DNA of 64,000 bases, taken from NCBI RefSeq assembly GCF_020535565.1, contig NZ_CP084758.1, positions 3,175,001-3,239,000 on the forward strand, read 5' to 3'. Below, in pieces: positions 35,746-44,616 of the stretch; within the stretch, counting starts at the first letter, position 1, and every line of letters starts with the position of its first letter. Under the pieces are notes generated by a model that saw only the letters and a program-made list of their open reading frames with translations, ran no database searches and had not been told where the DNA came from. The stretch comes from Shinella sp. XGS7 (GTDB taxonomy: Bacteria > Pseudomonadota > Gammaproteobacteria > Burkholderiales > Burkholderiaceae_C). A program made the position numbers and the translations under genes.

Positions 35746-36936
35746 ATGAATGATTGGGTGTATCCGCGTGAGCGGACGCTGGGACGTATCACCCTGGTGC
35801 TGGGCCTGCTGGTCTGGCTGCTGCTGATCGTAGGCACGTTCGGTGCGGCCCTGCTGGTGCTGCTGCTGGGCTTTGTGGTCTACGTCTTCGCGCAGTCGGC
35901 CTTCATTGCCTATATCCGCGGCAACGGGGTCGAGATCACGGCCCAGCAGTTCCCGGATCTGGCGGCCGATCTCGAGGCCTGCTGCACGCGGCTGCAGCTG
36001 AGCCAGCGCCCGCAGGCCTATGTGCTGCAGGGCGGCGGGCATCTGAATGCCTTTGCCACGCGCTTTCTGGGCACCGAGTTCGTGGTGCTGCTCTCCGATA
36101 CGGTGGACGCGATGCGTGAGCACCCGGACGGCCTGCGCTTTTACATCGGCCATGAGCTGGGTCATCTGCGCATGAAGCATCTGCGCGGCAATCTGCTGCG
36201 CTGGCCGGTGCTGTGGCTGCCCCTGCTGGGCGCGGCCTACTCGCGGGCCCGCGAAAGCACCTGCGACCGCCATGGCGCGGCCTGCTGCGCCACGCCCGAG
36301 AACGCCGCGCGGGCCCTGGCCGCCCTCTCGGCCGGGGGCGAGCGCTGGAAGACGCTCAACTTCGAGGCCTTCCGCGAGCAGCTGCGCTACAGCCGCGGCT
36401 TCTGGATGTCCTTCCACGAGCTGAACACCGGCTATCCCTGGCTCACCAAGCGCGTGGCGCGCGTGCTGGCGCCCGAGGCGGCGCTGCCGGGGCGCAACGG
36501 TCTGGCCTATGTCTTCTCGGCCTTTGTGCCCTTCGCGGGCCGCCTGGGCGGCGGCTTCGGCCTGCTGATCCTGGTCTATGTGCTGGGCGGGCTGGCGGCC
36601 GTGGCCATACCGACCTACAAGGACTACCAGACCAAGGCCCAGCTGAGCCAGGCCATGACGGGCTCGCAACCGGTGCGCGAGGCCCTGGCGGCCTTCTACG
36701 CCGAGCACGAGACCACGCCCGACACCCTGGCCGATGTGCAGCAGCCCGAGCGCCTGGCCGATGGCAGCAGCCTGAGCCTGAACAGCGAGAACATGGTGCT
36801 GACCGTAGGCACGGCCCGGGGCGAGCTGATCTTCACGCCCAAGCTCAATGCCCAGGGCCAGCTCTTCTGGCTCTGCGAGGGCGGTGAGGGCGTGGCGCCC
36901 AAGCAGCTGCCCGCCAGCTGCAAGAGCGAGGAGTAA
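35746..36936 (+). CDS. M48-type membrane zinc metallopeptidase fused to a type IV pilin-like domain
   Basis: A 396-residue membrane protein of two parts. The N-terminal part has two closely spaced hydrophobic segments (about residues 14-55) and an M48 peptidase core with the zinc site HELGH at 136-140 and the third ligand glutamate in RESTCDRHGA. From residue 270 the sequence GFGLLILVYVLGGLAAVAIP followed by TYKDYQTKAQ copies the N-terminal helix of a type IV pilin (about three residues short, without Glu5), and the remainder ends with FWLCEGG and ASCKSEE, cysteines 377 and 392, like the pilin C-terminal disulfide loop. A GGAGG lies 6 nt before the ATG at 35746; an in-frame ATG at 35740 overlaps that site. 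Function is unknown. Confidence 0.8.
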   Translation: MNDWVYPRERTLGRITLVLGLLVWLLLIVGTFGAALLVLLLGFVVYVFAQSAFIAYIRGNGVEITAQQFPDLAADLEACCTRLQLSQRPQAYVLQGGGHLNAFATRFLGTEFVVLLSDTVDAMREHPDGLRFYIGHELGHLRMKHLRGNLLRWPVLWLPLLGAAYSRARESTCDRHGAACCATPENAARALAALSAGGERWKTLNFEAFREQLRYSRGFWMSFHELNTGYPWLTKRVARVLAPEAALPGRNGLAYVFSAFVPFAGRLGGGFGLLILVYVLGGLAAVAIPTYKDYQTKAQLSQAMTGSQPVREALAAFYAEHETTPDTLADVQQPERLADGSSLSLNSENMVLTVGTARGELIFTPKLNAQGQLFWLCEGGEGVAPKQLPASCKSEE

Positions 36937-37057
36937 GCCTCGACGCTGGGCCCGGCTTGGCTACACTGCCGGGCCGGGCGCCTGGCTGCGCCGCCCCTGA
37001 GCGGGGCGGGCGCGGCGGGCTCGGACTCTCTCCCCCCACACACTGAGCACCGAGCTT

Positions 37058-37696
37058 GTGAAGAACATCGTGATCCTGATCTCCGGGCGGGGATCGAATA
37101 TGGAAGCCATCGTCCAGGCCTGTGCGGCCGAGGGCTGGCCCGCGCGCATCGCCGCCGTGATCAGCAACCGTCCGGACGCGGCGGGTCTGGCCTTCGCGGC
37201 CGCCCATGGCATTGCCACCGCCGTGGTGGACCACAAGGCCTTCGGCCCCGGCGACGCCGGCCGTGCGGCCTTCGATGCCGAGTTGCAGCGCGTGATCGAC
37301 GGCTTCGCCCCCGATCTGGTGGTGCTGGCCGGTTTCATGCGCATCCTCACCCCGGGCTTCACCGGCCACTATGCGGGCCGCATGCTCAATATCCATCCCT
37401 CGCTGCTACCGGCCTTCACCGGCCTGCACACGCACCGCCGCGCGCTGGAGATGGGCTGCCGCTTCGTGGGCGCCACGGTGCACTTCGTGACGGCCGAGCT
37501 GGACCATGGCGCCATCGTGGCCCAGGCCGTGGCGCCGGTGCTGCCGGGTGACGACGAGGCCGCGCTTGCGGCCCGCGTGCTCAAGCTGGAGCACCGCATG
37601 TACCCGGCCGCGGTGCGCTGGTTTGTGCAGGATCAGCTGCGCATCGAGGGTCTGCAGGTGCGCCAGCTGGCTGGCGAGGCCCAGCACTTCAGCTGA
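37058..37696 (+). CDS. purN: phosphoribosylglycinamide formyltransferase
   Basis: PurN transfers the formyl group of 10-formyl-THF to GAR, the third step of purine synthesis. The 212-residue protein has the nucleotide-binding ISGRGSNMEAI, the active-site MLNIHPSLLPAF with the catalytic Asn-x-His, and the conserved aspartate in HFVTAELDHGAI. The start is a GTG at 37058, where the family's N-terminus (KNIVILISGRGSN) begins; no ATG fits. A TACACT -10 candidate lies at about 36961. The stop overlaps the end of the convergent DUF1345 gene by 8 bp. Confidence 0.95.
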   Translation: MKNIVILISGRGSNMEAIVQACAAEGWPARIAAVISNRPDAAGLAFAAAHGIATAVVDHKAFGPGDAGRAAFDAELQRVIDGFAPDLVVLAGFMRILTPGFTGHYAGRMLNIHPSLLPAFTGLHTHRRALEMGCRFVGATVHFVTAELDHGAIVAQAVAPVLPGDDEAALAARVLKLEHRMYPAAVRWFVQDQLRIEGLQVRQLAGEAQHFS

Positions 37697-38333
37697 GCAG
37701 TCCGGCCAGGATATTGATGCTCAGGGCCAGCAGGCCGGTGTTGAACACAAAGGACAGCAGGGCCTGCAGCAGCACCAGGCGGCGCATGGGCCTCGCGCTG
37801 ACCACCACATCCGAGGTCTGCGAGGTGGCAGCCAGGGTGACGGCGAAGTAGAAGAAGTCGCCATAGTCGGGCGGGCCATCCTCGCCCGGGAACTCCAGGC
37901 CATGGGCGCGCCCGCGCCCGCGGTGGTAGAGGCTGGCATAGGCCAGGGCGAACTCCACCGGCAGCAGCAGCCAGGAGCCGGCCACGGTGAAGAGGGCCAG
38001 CAGCAGATAAGGCCAGCTGCCGCCGCTCTGACGCGCCTGGTGCAGCTCCAGGGTGAGGGCGCCCAGGCTGGCCACGGCGCCGCACACCGCCAGCAGCAGC
38101 ATCACGCCGGCCCCGTCGGCCAGGGCCCGGGCATGCGATTGCACCGCGGCCGCCGGGGTGCGCCACAGCAGGCCCAGCAACAGGACCAGATAGGTCCAGA
38201 CCCCCACATTCCAGCCCAGCAGCAGACGGGTGAGCCAGGGCAGCTCGGCCGGCCAGAGCAGGGCCAGGCCGGCGCCGGCCAGCACCCCCACCAGCAGGCG
38301 GGGCCGCAGGCGCAGCTGGGCGAGCGCGGGCAT
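37689..38333 (-). CDS. DUF1345 family membrane protein
   Basis: A 214-residue inner-membrane protein with six or so hydrophobic segments. The family signature is near the C-terminal half: PDYGDFFYFAVTLAATSQTSDV, followed by MRRLVLLQALLSFVFNTGLLALSINI, which recalls a pore-loop like that of two-TM ion channels. The function of DUF1345 is not established. The start at 38333 is the ATG that precedes the first helix. It shares an 8-bp overlap of 3' ends with purN and lies 8 nt downstream of the DUF1653 gene on the same strand. Confidence 0.8.
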   Translation of the reverse strand: MPALAQLRLRPRLLVGVLAGAGLALLWPAELPWLTRLLLGWNVGVWTYLVLLLGLLWRTPAAAVQSHARALADGAGVMLLLAVCGAVASLGALTLELHQARQSGGSWPYLLLALFTVAGSWLLLPVEFALAYASLYHRGRGRAHGLEFPGEDGPPDYGDFFYFAVTLAATSQTSDVVVSARPMRRLVLLQALLSFVFNTGLLALSINILAGLLS

Positions 38334-38341
38334 GGCCGGGC

Positions 38342-38572
38342 TCAGGCCGCGATGGGCGCGAAGCGCGGCGCGCCCGAGGGCAGGGCGCCGAAGAACATGG
38401 CGTGGGGCCGCACCCACAGGCCCTGCTCGCCATAAAGCGCGCGGTAGAGCACCAGGGCTTCCAGCGTCTCGCTGTGGCGCACCACGCCCAGCACCTCGTA
38501 CTCCCCGCCCTTGTAGTGGCGGTAGCGCCCCAGGGGCGTGGCGGGCAGGGTTTGGAGGTCGCTGTCGTCCAT
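38342..38572 (-). CDS. DUF1653 domain protein
   Basis: A 76-residue cytosolic protein that is essentially one DUF1653 domain: GRYRHYKGGEYEVLGVVRHSETLEALVLYRALYG, ending in WVRPHAMFFG. The fold is a small SH3-like barrel in the family; no biochemical role is established. The ATG at 38572 gives the family length; an earlier in-frame ATG would overlap the divergent rsmB start and is less likely. It probably shares a transcript with the DUF1345 gene 8 nt downstream. Confidence 0.82.
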   Translation of the reverse strand: MDDSDLQTLPATPLGRYRHYKGGEYEVLGVVRHSETLEALVLYRALYGEQGLWVRPHAMFFGALPSGAPRFAPIAA

Positions 38573-38587
38573 GAGATGCAGGGCTGG

Positions 38588-38593
38588 GATAAT
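38588..38593 (+). promoter_or_regulatory. -10 element for rsmB (leaderless type)
   Basis: GATAAT ends 6 nt before the rsmB ATG at 38600, which puts the expected transcription start on the A of the start codon. No ribosome-binding site precedes it. Confidence 0.5.
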
Positions 38594-38599
38594 CGGGCC

Positions 38600-39862
38600 A
38601 TGCATCCTAATGCCCTTCTTGATCTGAGTACCGAGCTGCTGCGCGCGGTGCTCAAGCTGGACGCGCCGGCCGACGGCGTTGTCTCCGCCTTTTTCCGCAA
38701 GCACAAGGCCCTGGGCCAGCGCGAGCGTCATACCCTGGCCGAAACCGTCTACACCGTGCTGCGTCAGCGCCCGGTGCTGCAGCATCTGGCCCAGTCCGGC
38801 AGCGGCCCCACGGAGCGCCGCCTGGCCATCCTGGCCTGGCAGGGCAATGCCTCCTTCCTGCGCGGCGCCCTCTCGCCCAAGGAACTGGAGTGGCTGGACC
38901 AGGTGGCCCAGATCGACCGCGAGACCCTGGCGCCCAAGCTGCGCCACAACCTGCCGGAGTGGCTGGCCGAGCCGCTGATGGCGCGCCTGGGCGAGACCGA
39001 TTTCTGGGCCCTGGCTGCCAGCATGAACGAGGGCGCGCCGCTGGACCTGCGCGCCAATGTGCTCAAGGCCAAGCGCGAGGAGGTGCAGCAAGCGCTCAAG
39101 CAGGCCGGCATCGCGGCCGAGCCCACACCCTTCTCGCCCATCGGCCTGCGTGTGGAAGGCAAGCCGGCCCTGGCCAAGCTGGAAGTCTTCAGCAGCGGCG
39201 CGGTGGAGGTGCAGGACGAGGGCAGCCAGCTGCTGGCCCTGATGCTGGCGCCCAAGCGCGGCGAGATGGTGGTGGACTTCTGCGCCGGTGCCGGCGGCAA
39301 GACCCTGGCCCTGGGCGCGGCCATGCGCAATACCGGCCGGCTCTACGCCTTCGATGTCTCGGGTCACCGTCTGGACAATCTCAAGCCGCGCCTGGCGCGC
39401 AGCGGTCTGTCCAATGTGCATCCGGCCCAGATCGCGCATGAGCGCGACGAGCGCGTCAAGCGCCTGGCAGGCAAGATCGACCGGGTGCTGGTGGATGCGC
39501 CCTGCTCGGGCCTGGGCACCCTTCGCCGCAACCCAGACCTGAAGTGGCGCCAGTCACCCCAGGCGGTGCAGGAGCTGCAGGAGAAGCAGCGCGCCATCCT
39601 GGACAGCGCGGCCCGCCTGCTCAAGCCGGGCGGCCGCCTGGTCTATGCCACCTGCAGCCTGCTGGACGCCGAGAACGAGGCGATTGCCGAGGCTTTTGGC
39701 GCCGCCCACCCCGATTTCATCAAGCTGGATGCGGCCGAGGTGCTGGAGAAGGCCCAGGTCGAGCGCGCCGGCGAGCTGGTGGAGAACGGCTATCTGCGCC
39801 TGTGGCCGCAGCGCCATCGCACCGACGGCTTCTTTGCCGCGGTCTGGGAGCGCAAGAGCTGA
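38600..39862 (+). CDS. RsmB-family 16S rRNA cytosine-5 methyltransferase
   Basis: A 420-residue RNA m5C methyltransferase. The N-terminal third is a helical RNA-binding region; the catalytic Rossmann domain has the SAM motif VDFCAGAGGKTLAL, the acidic DVSGHRLDN, the first catalytic cysteine in VDAPCSGLGTLRRNP and the second in VYATCSLLDAENE. The two-cysteine (TC and PC) arrangement is the RsmB/NOL1 mechanism. The N-terminus lacks a clear NusB-like domain, so it may be an RsmB or RsmF-type paralogue; position-specificity is not assigned. The start at 38600 is supported by a GATAAT box 6 nt upstream. Confidence 0.9.
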   Translation: MHPNALLDLSTELLRAVLKLDAPADGVVSAFFRKHKALGQRERHTLAETVYTVLRQRPVLQHLAQSGSGPTERRLAILAWQGNASFLRGALSPKELEWLDQVAQIDRETLAPKLRHNLPEWLAEPLMARLGETDFWALAASMNEGAPLDLRANVLKAKREEVQQALKQAGIAAEPTPFSPIGLRVEGKPALAKLEVFSSGAVEVQDEGSQLLALMLAPKRGEMVVDFCAGAGGKTLALGAAMRNTGRLYAFDVSGHRLDNLKPRLARSGLSNVHPAQIAHERDERVKRLAGKIDRVLVDAPCSGLGTLRRNPDLKWRQSPQAVQELQEKQRAILDSAARLLKPGGRLVYATCSLLDAENEAIAEAFGAAHPDFIKLDAAEVLEKAQVERAGELVENGYLRLWPQRHRTDGFFAAVWERKS

Positions 39863-39985
39863 GTCTGCCCAGGCGAGGGGGTTTAGCGGTTTTCAGCGCA
39901 TATCTCGGCCTTTTAAGGGCAGTAGATTGATGCTCGACAGGAAAAGAGCGGGCTCTCGATAATTAGTGCACGGTTGTCTAGTTAT

Positions 39986-40004
39986 TGTCCCCTACAATGG
40001 GACA
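39986..40004 (+). promoter_or_regulatory. palindrome around the -10 element of the desaturase gene
   Basis: TGTCCC (39986-39991) and GGGACA (39999-40004) flank TACAAT (39993-39998), a good -10 hexamer. A protein bound to this inverted repeat would cover the promoter core, so it is a candidate operator. The predicted leader is about 42 nt. No good -35 is seen. The rest of the 185-bp gap between rsmB and the desaturase shows nothing else recognisable. Confidence 0.45.
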
Positions 40005-40047
40005 TTGCTGTGTTGTGCGCCCCACGGGGCGACGGGTAAAGGAACGA

Positions 40048-41268
40048 ATGGACCTCTTGACGACCGTACACGATGGCCTGGTGAGCTGGCTGAGCTCCGG
40101 CCTGCTGGATGCCAGCGTCTGGCAGATCGTGGTCTATGGCCTGGTGATGACGCACATCACCATCGCCGCCGTGACCATCTTCCTGCACCGCGCCCAGGCG
40201 CACCGTGCCCTGGACCTGGGGCCCATTCCCTCGCATTTCTTCCGCCTCTGGCTGTGGATGACCACGGGCATGGTCACCAAGGAGTGGGTGGCCATCCACC
40301 GCAAGCACCACGCCAAGTGCGAGACCGAGGAAGACCCGCACAGCCCGCAGACGCGCGGCCTGGGCAAGGTGATGAAGGAGGGCGCCGAGCTCTACCGTGC
40401 CGAGGCCAAGAACGCCGAGACCATCGCCAAGTACAGCCATGGCGTGCCCAATGACTGGATCGAGCGCAATCTCTACAGCCGCTACAGCTGGCAGGGCGTG
40501 GGTCTGATGCTCATCATCAACCTGACCCTGTTCGGCGCCATCGGCGCCACGCTGTGGGCCATCCAGATGGCCTGGATTCCCTTCTGGGCCGCGGGCGTGG
40601 TGAACGGCGTGGGCCACTTCTGGGGCTACCGCAATTTCGAGGCCCAGGACGCCTCCACCAATATCTCGCCCTGGGGCATCATCATCGGCGGCGAAGAGCT
40701 GCACAACAACCACCACACCTACCCGACCTCGGCCAAGTTCTCGGTCAAGCCCTTCGAGTTCGACATCGGCTGGGGCTATATCCGCGCCTTCGAGATGCTG
40801 GGTTGGGCCAAGGTGCGCAAGACCGCGCCCAAGCTGCGCCAGGGTGAGATCAAGCCGGCCGACAAGGACACGCTGGAAGCCATCATCGCCAATCGCTACG
40901 AGGTGATGGCGCATTACGCTCGCGACCTGCGTCAGGCCTGTGCGACCGAGCTGAGCCGCCTGAAGGCCCAGGGCGAGCAGCACAGCGCCAAGTGGGCCCA
41001 GTTCAAGCTGGCCAAGCGCTGGCTGCACCGCGATGCCGACCGCATTCCGGCCGAGCTGCAGGCCCAGATCAATGGCGCCCGCGCGGCCAGCCCGGTGCTG
41101 GACAAGCTGGTGACCATGCGCGAGGAACTGCGCCAGCTCTGGACCCGCACCAATGTCTCGGCCGAGCAGCTGGTCAGCGATCTGCAGGCCTGGTGCCAGA
41201 AGGCCGAGGAGAGCGGCATCGCCGAGCTGCGCGAGTTCTCCATGCGCCTGCGCACCGCGCGGGCCTGA
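40048..41268 (+). CDS. membrane fatty-acid desaturase (DesA/acyl-CoA desaturase type)
   Basis: A 406-residue integral-membrane di-iron enzyme that introduces a cis double bond into acyl chains. The three histidine boxes are present: HRAQAH (with a preceding TIFL), HRKHH, and HNNHH in EELHNNHHTYPTSAKF; a fourth conserved histidine is in GHFWGYRNF. Four hydrophobic segments span the membrane. The last ~130 residues form a helical cytosolic extension not found in short desaturases. The start at 40048 has an AAAGGA ribosome-binding site; an upstream in-frame ATG overlaps the -10 region. Expression is probably controlled at the palindromic promoter just upstream. A strong terminator follows. Confidence 0.92.
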   Translation: MDLLTTVHDGLVSWLSSGLLDASVWQIVVYGLVMTHITIAAVTIFLHRAQAHRALDLGPIPSHFFRLWLWMTTGMVTKEWVAIHRKHHAKCETEEDPHSPQTRGLGKVMKEGAELYRAEAKNAETIAKYSHGVPNDWIERNLYSRYSWQGVGLMLIINLTLFGAIGATLWAIQMAWIPFWAAGVVNGVGHFWGYRNFEAQDASTNISPWGIIIGGEELHNNHHTYPTSAKFSVKPFEFDIGWGYIRAFEMLGWAKVRKTAPKLRQGEIKPADKDTLEAIIANRYEVMAHYARDLRQACATELSRLKAQGEQHSAKWAQFKLAKRWLHRDADRIPAELQAQINGARAASPVLDKLVTMREELRQLWTRTNVSAEQLVSDLQAWCQKAEESGIAELREFSMRLRTARA

Positions 41269-41322
41269 GCACGGCCATTGGGCCGTCCGACGCGCGGCTG
41301 TTGCTGTGCGTTGCGCTCACGT

Positions 41323-41350
41323 AAAGGCGCCGGTCTTCCGGCGCCTTTTT
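41323..41350 (+). terminator. rho-independent terminator after the desaturase gene
   Basis: An 11-bp perfect stem (AAAGGCGCCGG with CCGGCGCCTTT) on a TCTT loop, followed by a T-run, 55 nt after the stop codon. Confidence 0.93.
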
Positions 41351-41363
41351 GCTTGTGCCTTCC

Positions 41364-41369
41364 TATACT
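41364..41369 (+). promoter_or_regulatory. -10 element candidate for the DUF3016 gene
   Basis: TATACT lies between the desaturase terminator and the DUF3016 ATG, with a 45-nt gap that includes a GAAGGAG ribosome-binding site. No -35 match is evident. Confidence 0.45.
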
Positions 41370-41413
41370 GACCCCAGCTGAGAAGGGTGTTTTCAGAAGA
41401 AGGAGTGGGCACG

Positions 41414-41935
41414 ATGAGCGCAATGATCAATGGGCGAGTGGCGGTGGCGGCCCTGATGCTGGGGCTGCTGGCGGCCGGTGCGGCCCAGGCGGCCAGCCTG
41501 GAGCTGAGCTACAAGCAGCCCGAGCGCTTTGCCGATGCGGGCGACGGTCTGCTGGAGCGCGAGCGCAATCTGGCCGAGCTGGAGTCCTATCTGCGGGCCC
41601 AGGCGGAGCGCCGCCTGCCGGCGACCCAGAAGCTGAGCATTGAGCTGCTGGATCTGAACCTGGCCGGCGATGTGAAGCCCGTGGGGCGCAATATGGATCG
41701 CCTGCGCGTGATCAAGCAGGTGGATTGGCCCAGCCTGGAGATGCGCTATGTGCTGAGCGAGGGTGACAAGACCCTGCGCGAGGGCAAGGTGCGCCTGGCC
41801 GATATGAGCTTCCTGGACCGCGGCAGCAGTGTGCAGCATGGCAGCAGCGAGCCGCTGCGCTACGAGAAGCGCATGCTGGATGACTGGTTCGACAAGGAGT
41901 TCGGCGCGGCGCCGGCCAAGACGGCAGGGCGCTGA
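41414..41935 (+). CDS. exported DUF3016 protein
   Basis: A 173-residue protein with a signal peptide (about residues 1-26, ending GAAQA) and one DUF3016 domain. The domain begins with SLELSYKQPERFAD and carries the family's LDLNLAGDVKP...MDRLRVIKQVDWPSLEMRY stretch. The domain has no assigned function; members are predicted periplasmic. An AAGGAG site precedes the ATG at 41414, and the gene stands as a single-gene transcript between two strong terminators. Confidence 0.8.
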   Translation: MSAMINGRVAVAALMLGLLAAGAAQAASLELSYKQPERFADAGDGLLERERNLAELESYLRAQAERRLPATQKLSIELLDLNLAGDVKPVGRNMDRLRVIKQVDWPSLEMRYVLSEGDKTLREGKVRLADMSFLDRGSSVQHGSSEPLRYEKRMLDDWFDKEFGAAPAKTAGR

Positions 41936-41982
41936 TTCGCCAGCAGGAATGCCCAGGGTGTGTGTCAGACGCCCGGGCATAA

Positions 41983-42012
41983 AAAAAACCGCCAGCATGC
42001 TGGCGGTTTTTT
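41983..42012. terminator. bidirectional terminator between the DUF3016 gene and rpmG
   Basis: A perfect 30-bp palindrome: AAAAAACCGCCAGCA and its exact complement, with A-run on one side and T-run on the other. It serves the plus-strand DUF3016 gene and the minus-strand rpmB-rpmG operon. Confidence 0.93.
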
Positions 42013-42030
42013 CTTGAGGCGCGGGCCGAA

Positions 42031-42201
42031 TTACTTCAGCTTCACTTCCTTGAACAGGACGTGCTTGCGGGCCTTGGGGTCGAACTTCATGAATTCCAGC
42101 TTTTCGGGCGTGGTCTTCTTGTTCTTGTTCGTGGTGTAGAAGAAGCCGGTACCAGCGGTGGATTCCAGCTTGATCTTTTCGCGTCCGCCTTTGGATGCCA
42201 T
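42031..42201 (-). CDS. rpmG: 50S ribosomal protein L33
   Basis: A 56-residue ribosomal protein, [20 protein letters not shown] at its start and ending [11 protein letters not shown]. It contains the L33 signature FYTTNKNK and lacks the CxxC pairs, so it is the zinc-independent form. It lies 35 nt downstream of rpmB, the usual rpmB-rpmG pair, and is followed by a strong terminator. Confidence 0.97.
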   Translation of the reverse strand: MASKGGREKIKLESTAGTGFFYTTNKNKKTTPEKLEFMKFDPKARKHVLFKEVKLK

Positions 42202-42236
42202 GGTGGTGTTCCTTTGTTAAGAGTGGACGGGATGGA

Positions 42237-42470
42237 TTACAGCTCGCCCTTGGCGCGCAGATCGGCGACGACTTGCTCGATGCCGACCTTGTCGATCAAA
42301 CGCAGAGCGGCATTGCTGATGCGCAGGCGGATCCAGCGGTTTTCGCTTTCCAGCCAGAAGCGGCGGTACTGCAGGTTGGGCAGGAAACGACGCTTGGTTT
42401 TGTTGTTGGCGTGGGAAACATTGTTGCCCACCATGGGCTTCTTGCCCGTGACTTGACAGACGCGTGCCAT
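42237..42470 (-). CDS. rpmB: 50S ribosomal protein L28
   Basis: A 77-residue large-subunit protein beginning [20 protein letters not shown] and with [17 protein letters not shown] in the middle. It has one cysteine only, so it is a zinc-free L28. The ATG at 42470 gives the standard N-terminus. It heads the rpmB-rpmG operon. The 238-bp space upstream to the end of trxB holds the operon's promoter, but no clear hexamer pair was fixed. Confidence 0.97.
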   Translation of the reverse strand: MARVCQVTGKKPMVGNNVSHANNKTKRRFLPNLQYRRFWLESENRWIRLRISNAALRLIDKVGIEQVVADLRAKGEL

Positions 42471-42708
42471 GACGCTTCTCCGGTTTGATGCTGATCTATC
42501 CATCCAGCCCTGGCGCCGCTTGCCCTCGTGGCCCTGGAAGGGCTGGGGGCGGCGCAAGGCCACATGACCGCTCTATGCCTGCTAAACCACGGCGCCCAAG
42601 CGCTGCTGAGTGTTTCAGCTGCTTTGGGAGCCCTGGGGCGGTCCATCAAGCAGGCAAGCCGGCGAGTATAGCCGTAAACCCGGCGACTGCCAAGCTTGCC
42701 CCGGCGTA

Positions 42709-43722
<1,014 letters not shown>

Positions 43723-43856
43723 CTACGGCCTAGACCCTATGGAGACTCGTGAACGAGTTGGCACAATAGCCGCCATTCTAGGCAGGCAGCCCGACGGGCG
43801 TCTGACGCCCGGGAAACAAGCACAAGCCGAACATTGCCAATCCGAGGAGTTCTTTC

Positions 43857-44525
43857 ATGGCCATGCTGTCCAATCTGGACCTGATCCGCAGGGTGCCCTT
43901 GTTCTCCCTGCTGACCACCGATCAGGCGCAGTCCATCGCGGACAGCGTGGTCAAGCGCCGTTTCAAGCGGGGCGAACTGATCGTCGAGCAGGGTACCAAG
44001 TCCAACGCACTCTTCATCCTGCTCAACGGCCGGGCCCGCGTGCTCACCGCCGACAACCGCGGCCGCGAGGTCATCCTGGCCGTGCTGCAGCCCGGCGACT
44101 ATGTGGGCGAGATGAGCCTGATCGACAATGAGCCCCATTCGGCCACGGTGCGTGCCGAAGTGCAGACCGATATGCTGGTGCTGGGCCGTCAGGAGTTTGC
44201 CCGCTGCCTGCCCGAAAGCAGCAGTCTGGCCTACGGCATCCTGCGCGGCCTGGTGGCGCGCCTGCGCAATGCCGACCGCCAGATCGAATCCCTGGCCCTG
44301 CTGGACGTGTATGGCCGCGTGGCCCGCACCCTGCTGGACATGGCCGAGGACGAGAAGGGCCTCAAGATCATCCGCGGCAAGGTCTCGCGTCAGGACATGG
44401 CCAAGGTCGTGGGCGCCTCGCGTGAGATGGTCAGCCGGGTCATGAAGGATCTGGAGGACAAGGGTGTGATCGAGACCCTGGAAAACGGCTCCGTCGTCAT
44501 CAAGGAACGCCTGCAGCACGACTGA
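43857..44525 (+). CDS. Crp/Fnr-family transcriptional regulator
   Basis: A 222-residue regulator with an N-terminal cyclic-nucleotide-type beta-roll (GELIVEQGTKSNALFILLNGRARV, PGDYVGEMSLIDNEPHSATVRA) and a C-terminal helix-turn-helix (VSRQDMAKVVGASREMVSRVMKDLEDKG). The N-terminus has no cysteine cluster, so it is not an Fe-S FNR; the beta-roll has EMSL and SATV but an effector is not assigned. The ATG at 43857 has an upstream GAGGAG site. It is divergent from trxB and precedes ftsK. It probably acts as a global regulator, but its targets are unknown. Confidence 0.9.
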   Translation: MAMLSNLDLIRRVPLFSLLTTDQAQSIADSVVKRRFKRGELIVEQGTKSNALFILLNGRARVLTADNRGREVILAVLQPGDYVGEMSLIDNEPHSATVRAEVQTDMLVLGRQEFARCLPESSSLAYGILRGLVARLRNADRQIESLALLDVYGRVARTLLDMAEDEKGLKIIRGKVSRQDMAKVVGASREMVSRVMKDLEDKGVIETLENGSVVIKERLQHD

Positions 44526-44604
44526 GGCATCGCCCGCGCGCTGCGCCGGGAGGCGCCATGTGTTTTTGTGACACTCGGCCGGGGATGGCTCGCGGTGCTT
44601 CGGT

Positions 44605-44610
44605 GACAAT
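44605..44610 (+). promoter_or_regulatory. -10 element for ftsK (leaderless type)
   Basis: GACAAT ends 6 nt before the ftsK ATG. No ribosome-binding site is seen between the two. Confidence 0.45.
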
Positions 44611-44616
44611 GGCGCC

